This document shows, piece after piece, positions 55,614-63,033 of a DNA stretch of 64,000 nucleotides (its first letter is position 1; each line of letters begins with the position of its first letter). This DNA is from an uncultured Actinomycetes bacterium (GTDB lineage: Bacteria > Actinomycetota > Actinomycetes > Nanopelagicales > Nanopelagicaceae): positions 1 to 64,000 of the forward strand of contig CAINLV010000023.1 in assembly GCA_903850565.1 (NCBI GenBank). Direction: 5' to 3'. The translations under genes were made by a program, and so were the position numbers. The notes below the pieces were generated by a model. It did no database searches and was not told the DNA's origin. It worked only from the letters and a program-made list of their open reading frames with translations.

Positions 55614-55864
55614 ACCACGATGGCCATTCCAGTGATGGTCAGTATTGATTCTTGAAGTTGGGCAAAGTGAAGTGGATTTCGTACGCTTGTGAAATCATGA
55701 TTTCCACTAAATTTTTCGCTGTCCTGGAAATCTAAGGTCAGCACCTGGTTTTCTAAGGCCACCAGTCGGGCATCAAAAAATGCTAGCCAGGCAATGCGAT
55801 TGGTGGCTAAAAGATGATCCAAAACTGCGTTCCATCGGTTTTTCAAGCTTTGGAAATCATTCAT
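55592..55864 (-). CDS. Small protein resembling a DnaX (gamma/tau) C-terminal domain
   Basis: A 90-residue protein, MNDFQSLKNRWNAVLDHL onward. The pattern W-x-x-V-L-x-x-L, N-R-I-A-W, A-R-L-V-A-L-E-N and LTLDFQ-x-x-F is like the domain-III/tau region of DNA polymerase III gamma/tau subunits. As a stand-alone gene its role is unknown; the similarity is my reading and should be treated as tentative. The start ATG 55864 is fixed by TACGGT 6 bases upstream. A longer frame reaching 56041 would run antisense into the SDR gene. It overlaps the alpha-galactosidase end by 22 bp. Confidence 0.6.
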   Translation of the reverse strand: MNDFQSLKNRWNAVLDHLLATNRIAWLAFFDARLVALENQVLTLDFQDSEKFSGNHDFTSVRNPLHFAQLQESILTITGMAIVVQETLVT

Positions 55865-55870
55865 ATCTTT

Positions 55871-55876
55871 ACCGTA
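55871..55876 (-). promoter_or_regulatory. -10 element of the DnaX-domain-like gene (leaderless)
   Basis: TACGGT on the minus strand ends 6 bases before the ATG. Another TACGGT lies on the plus strand at about 55898-55903, next to the divergent SDR start. Confidence 0.42.
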
Positions 55877-55904
55877 CTGCATGGATTTGGGGTTGAATAC
55901 GGTT

Positions 55905-56696
55905 ATGACATTGACGAAGTTTGACTTGCGCGGCAAAGTCGCCGTTGTCACAGGTGGCAATGGTGGCATTGGTCTGGGTTGCGCTACGGGATTGGCAAAG
56001 GCTGGCGCCGACATCATGATTTGGGCCAGAAATGAAGCCAAGAATAAGGCAGCGACGGAGTTGTTGCGGGGGCTAGGAGTTCGAGCTCAATCGGTTGCAG
56101 TGGATGTGACAGATGCAGATGCTGTTCTTCGAGCCGTAGAAGAGACAACGCAATCTCTAGGTGGGATTGATATTTTTATCGCCAATGCCGGAACTAATAT
56201 ACGAAAGCGTCCAGAAGTTTTGACAGTTCCTGAGTGGGATCAGATTATGGAAGTGAATGTAACTTCGGTATTCCATGCCTGCAAAGCTATTTACCCCAAA
56301 ATGAAACTTCGCGGTCGTGGAAAAATAATCGTCATTGGTTCACTCTCTGGTTCTTTAGGATTCGGAATTTCACCAGCCTATGCAGCAAGTAAAGCGGCAG
56401 TAGATAACTTGGCAAAGAGCTTGGCAGTTGCTTGGGGGCCGGACAATATCCAAGTAAATTCAATTCTGCCCGGCTGGACCATCACTGACATGACCGTCCA
56501 GACCAGAACTATCCCAAGTATCAATGAGCAGATATTGCAGCGAACTCCTGCTGGTCGTTGGGGAACTCCGGATGATTACGAAGGAGTGGCGGCCTTTTTG
56601 GCCAGTAGCGCCTCCGATTATGTAACTGGAGTTTCCATTCCCATTGATGGCGGGTTTTCCAACACGCTTCTGATCGTGCAAGCCCCTACTCAGTGA
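55905..56696 (+). CDS. Short-chain dehydrogenase/reductase
   Basis: A classical SDR of 263 residues. The cofactor loop is VVTGGNGGIGLG, NAG is present in FIANAGTN, and the catalytic Ser/Tyr/Lys are in IGSLSGS and SPAYAASKAAV. The late segment VTGVSIPIDGG is typical of oxidoreductases of the gluconate/glucose dehydrogenase and 3-oxoacyl reductase groups. The substrate is unknown. The start ATG 55905 is where homology begins; an ATG at 55881 is possible. Confidence 0.88.
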   Translation: MTLTKFDLRGKVAVVTGGNGGIGLGCATGLAKAGADIMIWARNEAKNKAATELLRGLGVRAQSVAVDVTDADAVLRAVEETTQSLGGIDIFIANAGTNIRKRPEVLTVPEWDQIMEVNVTSVFHACKAIYPKMKLRGRGKIIVIGSLSGSLGFGISPAYAASKAAVDNLAKSLAVAWGPDNIQVNSILPGWTITDMTVQTRTIPSINEQILQRTPAGRWGTPDDYEGVAAFLASSASDYVTGVSIPIDGGFSNTLLIVQAPTQ

Positions 56697-56703
56697 TTGA
56701 ACC

Positions 56704-57405
56704 TCACTCAGTGACTGAAATGGTGTGAAGACTTAACTCCACCATATCTGTCAGGGTCTCTTCTCGAGCAAGAGCGCTCATCTGCTCATCTCGATTGAGG
56801 TGGTCAGTCACCGTCAGAATAGAAAGGGCTCGTCGTTTTTTTCTAGCCGCCAGCGAGTACAAAGCGCTAGTTTCCATTTCAAGTGCCAGTACGCCATGTT
56901 CGCGTAGCCGTTCCGTAGAGTCCGTGCTGTCATAGAACATATCCATGGAAGCAACGCCACCTACGTGGACGGGAACTTTGGTTGAAAGCGACTGCGCCTT
57001 CGCTAATAATGTGAAATCTGCATGTGGGGCGAAATCCAATCCACCAGTTGTTCGCCGATTGATTCCGGAATCGGTTGATGCCGTCATAGGTAAAATCAGA
57101 TCCCCAACGTTTACCTCATCTTGAATGGCGCCACACGTGCCGATTCGTATGGCTATCTGGACTTGGTAGTCCATGAAGAGTTCATGTAAGTACAGGGAGA
57201 TCGAAGGCGCTCCCATGCCGGTGCCCATTACAGAAATTCGTTCGCCGTTGTAGAGACCAGTAAAACCATACATCGCCCGAATCGCGTTGAACTGGCGAAC
57301 TTCGGTGAGGAAGTTTTCGGCAATCCATTTGGCGCGCAGCGGGTCTCCTGGAAGCAGTATTCGTTCGGCAATTTCTCCGGGGGCTGCTCCTATTGTCATG
57401 CTCAT
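56704..57405 (-). CDS. deoD: Purine-nucleoside phosphorylase, DeoD type
   Basis: Splits purine nucleosides with phosphate to the base and (deoxy)ribose 1-phosphate. The 233-residue hexameric-type enzyme has ERILLPGDPLRAKWIAEN, MGTGMGAPSISLYLHEL, RIGTCGAI and LALEMETSALYSLAA. The length is normal. The ATG 57405 has TACACT 6 bases upstream, so it is leaderless. It converges on the SDR gene with 7 bp between stops. Confidence 0.95.
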   Translation of the reverse strand: MSMTIGAAPGEIAERILLPGDPLRAKWIAENFLTEVRQFNAIRAMYGFTGLYNGERISVMGTGMGAPSISLYLHELFMDYQVQIAIRIGTCGAIQDEVNVGDLILPMTASTDSGINRRTTGGLDFAPHADFTLLAKAQSLSTKVPVHVGGVASMDMFYDSTDSTERLREHGVLALEMETSALYSLAARKKRRALSILTVTDHLNRDEQMSALAREETLTDMVELSLHTISVTE

Positions 57406-57411
57406 GTCAGG

Positions 57412-57417
57412 AGTGTA
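57412..57417 (-). promoter_or_regulatory. -10 element of deoD (leaderless)
   Basis: TACACT on the minus strand ends 6 bases before the deoD ATG, just downstream of the minus-strand tRNA-Met gene. Confidence 0.48.
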
Positions 57418-57446
57418 TTACTGGTCAAAGTAGCGACAATCAGACG

Positions 57447-57520
57447 TGGGGCGGGTCGGGCTCGAACCGACGACTACCGAATTATGAGTTCGGGGCTCTA
57501 ACCAACTGAGCTACCGCCCC
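57447..57520 (-). tRNA. tRNA-Met (CAT), elongator type
   Basis: On the minus strand the cloverleaf has acceptor GGGGCGG / CCGCCCC, D-loop TAGCTCAGTTGGTTAGAGC, an anticodon loop CTCATAA with anticodon CAT, and the T-arm GTCGG-TTCGAGC-CCGAC. The base pairing at the acceptor end and the D-loop fit an elongator tRNA-Met rather than initiator or lysidine-type Ile. CCA is not encoded, unlike the Asn gene. Confidence 0.92.
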
Positions 57521-57655
57521 CAATTGAGGAAGTTTAGAGCAATTTCCGGAGTGAAAAGTACGTTTTTGGCCAAGCCGCGGGCATTTAAGCGGAATTAATA
57601 ACGGCATAAAGGTGGTGACTTTCCCTCCGAAGGTTTGTATGGTTTCCAAATCAGA

Positions 57656-59098
57656 TTGGAGCACCTCATTAGTCAGCCAGATGTTAAACCCGGTGGTGCC
57701 AACCTGACGACTGGAAAAGTTGTCTTTCTAGTAATTGCCGCAGCGGCACCAATGGCTGCCATGGTGGGAAATGTTCCGCTGGCGCTGGTTTACGGAAATG
57801 GCGCCGGACTGCCGGCCGCCTTCCTATTGGCAACCGTCGTCTTACTCTGCTTTTCGGTCGGCTATGCAGCTATGAGCCGCAAGGTGATTAATACAGGTGC
57901 TTTTTATACCTACATCGCCAGAAGCCTAACCAAGCCAGTCGGGGTGGGCTCTGCATATGTGGCGTTGGCAGCTTATACGGCACAAGCGTGTGGGCTGGCT
58001 GGTGCCTTTGGATACTTCATGCAACAGCTGGTTATTCAAGGGGTTGGAGTTGATCTGCCCTGGTATCTATTTACTGCTCTGGGAATCCTTGCCGTCGCGA
58101 TTTTGGGTTACCGATCAGTTGAGTTATCGGCCAAAGTCTTGGGGTTTTTCATGATTGCAGAATTTGCGATTCTATTTATCTTTGAAGCGCTGGTTCTCAA
58201 CAAACATCACCTCGGTTCGTTTCCAGCGGCATCTTTCTCGCATACACAAATCACTTCGGGGCCAATTGGTATTGCCATGCTCTTTGCCTTCACCAGTTTT
58301 ATCGGTTTTGAATCTGCCGCGCTCTATGGCGAAGAGACGAAGGATCCAGAGCGAAGTATTCCAAGGGCTACTTACATCGCAGTTTCTACCGTTGGCGTTT
58401 TCTACGTTCTTTCCACTTGGATAATCATCGGCTCGGTTGGCGCCGAGAAAGTGCGCGCGCTATCGGAAAAAGATGGTGGGCTTTTTGTCATCAACCTGGT
58501 TCAACAATATGGCGGAACGATCCTCTTTGATGTTACTGCTGTGCTTCTCTGTACCAGTGTTTTGGCTGGGTATTCGGCAATTCATAATGCCGCAAGCCGA
58601 TACCTCTTTGCGTTGGGCCGTGAATCAATAATGCCGCAGCGTTTTGGAAGGCATCATAAAACTTTCTTTAGTCCTCATGCTGCCAGTATCGCAATTACCG
58701 CCGCCGCCGTTATTTCAGCGGTGGGATTTGCAGTCAGCAAGGCCGATCCTTACAAAGTTTATGCAGCAAGTTTGATAGCGGTAGGCACTTTAGGCATTGT
58801 GGCGCTTCAGGCTATGGCATCGCTTTCGGTCGTCGCTTTCTTCTGGAGGCGACCAGACCGTAAGTGGTGGCAGGGCGTTATCGCACCCGTAATCGGGTTT
58901 ATTGGGTTAGTGATTGCCTTTGTGCTTGCCGCCATGCACTACAACACGCTGACTGGAAGCAGTAATAAGATCGTGAATTTGGTTCCGTTTCTACTTTTGG
59001 TGATCGCCATTGCCGGGGTGATTTATGGGTTTAGATTACGAACAACCAGACCTGATGTGTATCAACAATTAGCTAGTTCGCAATTGCGCGGCAAATAG
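57656..59098 (+). CDS. APC-family amino acid permease, non-ATG/GTG start
   Basis: A 12-segment membrane transporter of the amino acid-polyamine-organocation family, about 480 residues. The first helix (GKVVFLVIAAAAPMAAMVG) and the FTSFIGFESAALYGEETKDPERSIPRATY motif identify the APC family. The substrate is not known. No ATG or GTG lies in frame before the first helix. Candidate starts are TTG 57656 and ATT 57668; GGAG stands 6 bases before the ATT. A TATGGT at 57638-57643 could be the -10 element. I place the start at the TTG. Confidence 0.85.
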   Translation: MEHLISQPDVKPGGANLTTGKVVFLVIAAAAPMAAMVGNVPLALVYGNGAGLPAAFLLATVVLLCFSVGYAAMSRKVINTGAFYTYIARSLTKPVGVGSAYVALAAYTAQACGLAGAFGYFMQQLVIQGVGVDLPWYLFTALGILAVAILGYRSVELSAKVLGFFMIAEFAILFIFEALVLNKHHLGSFPAASFSHTQITSGPIGIAMLFAFTSFIGFESAALYGEETKDPERSIPRATYIAVSTVGVFYVLSTWIIIGSVGAEKVRALSEKDGGLFVINLVQQYGGTILFDVTAVLLCTSVLAGYSAIHNAASRYLFALGRESIMPQRFGRHHKTFFSPHAASIAITAAAVISAVGFAVSKADPYKVYAASLIAVGTLGIVALQAMASLSVVAFFWRRPDRKWWQGVIAPVIGFIGLVIAFVLAAMHYNTLTGSSNKIVNLVPFLLLVIAIAGVIYGFRLRTTRPDVYQQLASSQLRGK

Positions 59099-59100
59099 AA

Positions 59101-59970
59101 CTACCCCAGATACTCCCAAGCATCTCCGTTTTTGCGCGCAATGCCCCTGGTTTCCAACTCTTTCAAATATTTCTTGTGGCCTTTTTCGCCGCTGCCACGG
59201 AAAAGCGGCATGAGTCTAGGCAGTTGGTTCGGAATGAGTAAGGCGATTTTTACCAGCCAGGATTCGCTGCGTTTTGGATAAATTTCAAATCGAGGTTTAT
59301 CTAGCATTTTTATAAAAGACTTCACGACAGTTTCGGTTGATTGTGGCGGATCCATGAATTGAAGAGAATTGCCTCCTTCAATAGCTTCTTTGTGCAACAT
59401 CGGAGTATCGGTGGCCGAAGGTAGAACGGAGCCGGCTGTGATTCCCTTGCCGGCTAGGTCCAAACTCATGGAAAGCATTGCGCCACGGAGTCCAAATTTC
59501 GATGCGGTATACATAGGGGTTTCGCCCAGTGGAAAAATCCCACCAAGGGAGCCGGTGGTAATAATTCTGGGGTCAGCAGAGGCATGCAAAAGTGGAATGG
59601 CACTTCGAATAAAAATAAGCGGGGCGACTAGGTTTATGTCCAATTCGCTCTCGATGCTTTCAATGCTTCTCACATCGAAGCGATCCGTTGTTGTGATCGC
59701 GGCATTAGGAATTAGGACATCTATCTTTCCGTAATTATCTTCAATTATTTGGATCGCACTTTTAATTGCAGTTCTATCCGTCAGATCTATCGCGATATAG
59801 CGATGACCCTTGCCAGGAAGCGATTCAATGATGGCGGCTAATTTTGCTTCATTGCGAGAAATGAGAACTATCGTGGCACCTTTTGCCGCGAAATCACGTG
59901 CTAAATGAGCGCCAATTCCACCACTGCCACCTGTAATCACAATCACTTTTTCGGCGAACGAGTACTTCAT
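59101..59970 (-). CDS. Short-chain dehydrogenase/reductase with C-terminal extension
   Basis: An SDR of 289 residues. The cofactor loop is VITGGSGGIGAHLARD, then NAAI, TGSLGG and the catalytic PMYTASKFGLRGA. A C-terminal tail of about 70 residues (from FEIYPKRSESWL) follows the fold, as seen in SDRs acting on lipophilic substrates. The start ATG 59970 has GGAGAG upstream; the longer frame is rejected. It is divergent from the S1P-lyase-like gene with 83 bp between starts, so the two may share control. Its substrate is unknown. Confidence 0.87.
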   Translation of the reverse strand: MKYSFAEKVIVITGGSGGIGAHLARDFAAKGATIVLISRNEAKLAAIIESLPGKGHRYIAIDLTDRTAIKSAIQIIEDNYGKIDVLIPNAAITTTDRFDVRSIESIESELDINLVAPLIFIRSAIPLLHASADPRIITTGSLGGIFPLGETPMYTASKFGLRGAMLSMSLDLAGKGITAGSVLPSATDTPMLHKEAIEGGNSLQFMDPPQSTETVVKSFIKMLDKPRFEIYPKRSESWLVKIALLIPNQLPRLMPLFRGSGEKGHKKYLKELETRGIARKNGDAWEYLG

Positions 59971-60053
59971 CTCAACTCTCCATTTCTGGCATTGTTGTAT
60001 TTCACTTGATGTTATGCGAAAGTATATTGTCGTCTTTATTGAGGAGTAATGGA

Positions 60054-61481
60054 ATGTCTGAAAGCACCGCCAATGATGCAAACGGGATGGATTCCATCGT
60101 CAACGAGCTCTATCCTTATAAAGATAGTTCAACGGTTTTCGCATCCATTCCCGAAGTTGGACGAGATGTTCAGGAAGTGCTCAATGAAGTCCATGGATTT
60201 GCCGCACATGAAGATGCAATAGGGGATAAAGGACAAGTATCTGGTTCTCTCTATAGCGGAGATCACGATCACTACCATGTGCTCAGTCAGATTTTTGAAG
60301 AGTTCGCGCATGTCAATGTTCTTCAACGTGATATGTATCCATCCGCCACAAAATTTGAGGGTGAAATTATTGCCATGGCTTTGGAGATGCTGCACGGAAA
60401 TGGTCCAGATAGCGATGCTTGTGGCGTGGTAACCAGTGGTGGAAGTGAAAGCCTTATTACCGCGCTCTATACCTATAGGGAGCAAGCAGCTAGAGAGCGT
60501 GGCGTACGGCAACCCAATGTTGTTATTCCTAAAACTGCTCACGTTGCTTTAGATAAAGGTGCGCATTGGCTAGGGATTGAAGTTCGTCACGCACCACTGG
60601 GTGAGGATTACTTAGTTGATCTGACCAAAATGGAAGAACTCATTGATGAGAACACCATAGCCATTGTGGGCTCGGCCGGAAATTATGCTCATGGATTGAT
60701 AGATCCAATTCCCGAGTTAGGGCAGATGGCCTTGCGTCATGGCATTGGGCTACATGTGGATGGTTGCTTGGGGGGATTTCTTCTGCCATGGATCGCGGAA
60801 AATGGCGTCGAGATTACACCGTGGGATTTTCGGGTTGAAGGTGTAACAAGCATCAGCGCTGATACACATAAATATGGCTATGCCCTCAAAGGGACATCAA
60901 CACTTTCCTACAAAACAAAATCACTTCGTTCTTACCAATATTTCACATTTCCAGATTGGCCCGGGGGCTTGTATTTGTCGCCCGGATTTGCCGGTTCCAG
61001 AAGCGGTGGTCTGATCGCCAGCACGTGGGCCTCTTTAGTTTTAATGGGAAAGAGTGGCTACCGCAAGGCAGCTAAAGAGATATACGACGCGGCACAGCAG
61101 ATGGTTATTGGAATTCGCAATGAAATTCCGGAGTTGCAGGTTATCGGCGATCCGATTTTCCTAGTCGCTTTCACATCAGAAGTGGTAGATATCTACCTGG
61201 TGAATGATGAATTGAAGGCTCGGGGTTGGCGCATGAATGCGTTACAAATGCCGGCCGCCCTTCATTTTTGTATCACTAGACCCAATGCTCACCCAGAAGT
61301 GATCGCTCGATTCCTCCAGGATCTAAAGGCGGCAGTTGCGTATGCCAGTACCCATTCGGGCACGCCGGCGCAGACTGGGGCGATGTATGGATTCGGTGGA
61401 ACCCCAAAGGGCAACGCGACATTGGCTTTTGTGATGGGCGGTTATTTGGACGCTATGCACGACCTTCCACCTTCGGAATAA
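60054..61481 (+). CDS. Sphingosine-1-phosphate-lyase-like PLP enzyme
   Basis: A group II PLP-dependent carbon-carbon lyase of 475 residues that follows eukaryotic sphingosine-1-phosphate lyase along its length: GQVSGSLYSGD (61-71), TSGGSESLI (127-135), GLHVDGCLGGFLLPW (232-246), GVTSISADTHKYGYALKG (263-280) with the PLP lysine K273, and LQMPAALHFCIT near the C-terminus. The known reaction cleaves a long-chain base phosphate to phosphoethanolamine and an aldehyde. The true substrate here is unknown. There is no N-terminal membrane anchor. GAGGAG lies 7 bases before the ATG. The FGGY kinase gene follows after 7 bp. Confidence 0.9.
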   Translation: MSESTANDANGMDSIVNELYPYKDSSTVFASIPEVGRDVQEVLNEVHGFAAHEDAIGDKGQVSGSLYSGDHDHYHVLSQIFEEFAHVNVLQRDMYPSATKFEGEIIAMALEMLHGNGPDSDACGVVTSGGSESLITALYTYREQAARERGVRQPNVVIPKTAHVALDKGAHWLGIEVRHAPLGEDYLVDLTKMEELIDENTIAIVGSAGNYAHGLIDPIPELGQMALRHGIGLHVDGCLGGFLLPWIAENGVEITPWDFRVEGVTSISADTHKYGYALKGTSTLSYKTKSLRSYQYFTFPDWPGGLYLSPGFAGSRSGGLIASTWASLVLMGKSGYRKAAKEIYDAAQQMVIGIRNEIPELQVIGDPIFLVAFTSEVVDIYLVNDELKARGWRMNALQMPAALHFCITRPNAHPEVIARFLQDLKAAVAYASTHSGTPAQTGAMYGFGGTPKGNATLAFVMGGYLDAMHDLPPSE

Positions 61482-61488
61482 TCCGCAT

Positions 61489-63033
61489 ATGAACATGGAT
61501 CGTTGGATTCTGGCTATCGACTTAGGAAATGGCGGTCCAAAAGTTGCAGTCGTTGATCTGCAAAATCGGATTCGTGCTGTCTCAGTTCGCAGTGTTGGCG
61601 TCAATATTGGGTTAGGCGGATTAGCCACTCAAGATGGCCACGAATGGTGGAGCGCACTAATGGATGCATCGCGAGAAGCGATTGCCGCTAGCAATGTTAA
61701 CCCCGCCGATATGCACGCAGTCTCCATCACTGGGCAGTGGGGTTCCACCGTTCCCGTCGATAGTTCGGGAGTGCCTGTAGGTGATGTTCTTTTGTGGGCT
61801 GATACTCGCGGCCAAAAATATATGAAGGAAGTAATTGGTGGTCCAGTAAGTTATCAAGGGTTCTCGCCCTTTCGAGTACTGCCTTGGGTAAAGAAAACTG
61901 GCGGGGCTCCGACTCCTAGCGGTGCTGACCCAACAGGTCACTCGTTAGTGTTGCAGCGCGAATTGTCCGAAACCTATGGACGCGCTGCCTACCTATTAGA
62001 ACCCGTGGATTACCTGGGGATGAGATTTACTGGTGTGGCTGCGGCAACACCTGCTTCGATGATATTGAGCTGGCTAACTGATAATCGGTTGGGCAATGAG
62101 CCTGCTTATGACGATGCGCTAATTAGCAAATCAAAACGCGACTTCCTTAAGTTGCCGCAATTGAGAGCCACTGGATCGATCTTAGGAAACATCCTCCCTC
62201 ACGTTGCAGATTCGCTAGGCATTCCACATCAAGTACCAGTTATCTGTGGAATTCCAGATCTGCATGCGGCAGTAATTGGCAGCGGCGCCGTTGAACCATT
62301 TGCAACACACGTCACCATCTCCACAACTGCTTGGATCGGTGCCCGAGTTCCATTTAAGAAAACTGATATTTTGCACTCCATCGCCAGCGTTCCCGGACTG
62401 GACAATCATTATCCGATAGTGGCAAATAACCACGAAACCGGTGGAGCGGCTTTGCGCTGGTTGCTTGAACAAGTACTTCCCCATGAAAGTTATGAAAGCC
62501 TGATCGCCAAAGCAGAACATGCCCCTCCCGGTTGCGAAGGTGTTCTCTTTACTCCTTGGTTAAATGGCGAGCGTTCACCCGTGGAAGATAAACGAGTAAG
62601 AGCCTCCTTCTTAAATATGTCTTTAAGAACCGACCAAGCCGCGTTGGTTCGTTCGGTTATGGAAGGGGTTGCATTTAACTCCAGATGGCTTTTTGATGCT
62701 TATGAAAAATTCCTTGGAAAGAAACCAGATGTAGTTCGGATAATCGGTGGAGGAGCGCAGTCCGATCTCTGGTGTCAAATGCACGCGTATGCACTCAATC
62801 GTCCGGTAGAACGGCCGGCTGAACCACGAGATGCGCAACTCAAAGGAGCTGCTGCCTGGGCGCAGGTGGCGTTGGGGGAAATCAGCCTTGAGGAGGCAGG
62901 AAAATTCGCCCGCGTGACCGATACTTTTTATCCGGATGGACCGGATCGAGAAATTTATCAAGAGTTGTATTCTCACTACAAAGGATTGTATGCAACGCTG
63001 AAAAAGACGCATCATCGATTAAATAAACTCTAG
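61489..63033 (+). CDS. FGGY-family carbohydrate kinase, xylulokinase-like
   Basis: A 514-residue kinase of the FGGY family, which phosphorylates sugars, polyols and related compounds. It has the N-terminal ATP-binding AIDLGNGGPKVAVVD, the WADTRG segment, the catalytic Asp in GIPDLHAAVIGSGA, and the C-terminal RIIGGGAQSDLWCQM box. It resembles xylulokinase most, but the specificity is not readable. It follows the S1P-lyase-like gene by 7 bp and is probably co-transcribed. An alternative start is ATG 61495. Its stop shares the palindrome CTAG with the convergent acetoacetyl-CoA synthetase gene. Confidence 0.9.
   Translation: MNMDRWILAIDLGNGGPKVAVVDLQNRIRAVSVRSVGVNIGLGGLATQDGHEWWSALMDASREAIAASNVNPADMHAVSITGQWGSTVPVDSSGVPVGDVLLWADTRGQKYMKEVIGGPVSYQGFSPFRVLPWVKKTGGAPTPSGADPTGHSLVLQRELSETYGRAAYLLEPVDYLGMRFTGVAAATPASMILSWLTDNRLGNEPAYDDALISKSKRDFLKLPQLRATGSILGNILPHVADSLGIPHQVPVICGIPDLHAAVIGSGAVEPFATHVTISTTAWIGARVPFKKTDILHSIASVPGLDNHYPIVANNHETGGAALRWLLEQVLPHESYESLIAKAEHAPPGCEGVLFTPWLNGERSPVEDKRVRASFLNMSLRTDQAALVRSVMEGVAFNSRWLFDAYEKFLGKKPDVVRIIGGGAQSDLWCQMHAYALNRPVERPAEPRDAQLKGAAAWAQVALGEISLEEAGKFARVTDTFYPDGPDREIYQELYSHYKGLYATLKKTHHRLNKL

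Noticed and set aside
55865-56041. Long upstream extension of the DnaX-like frame with Pro-rich segment
   Set aside because: It lies antisense to the SDR cofactor loop; the leaderless element fixes the start at 55864.
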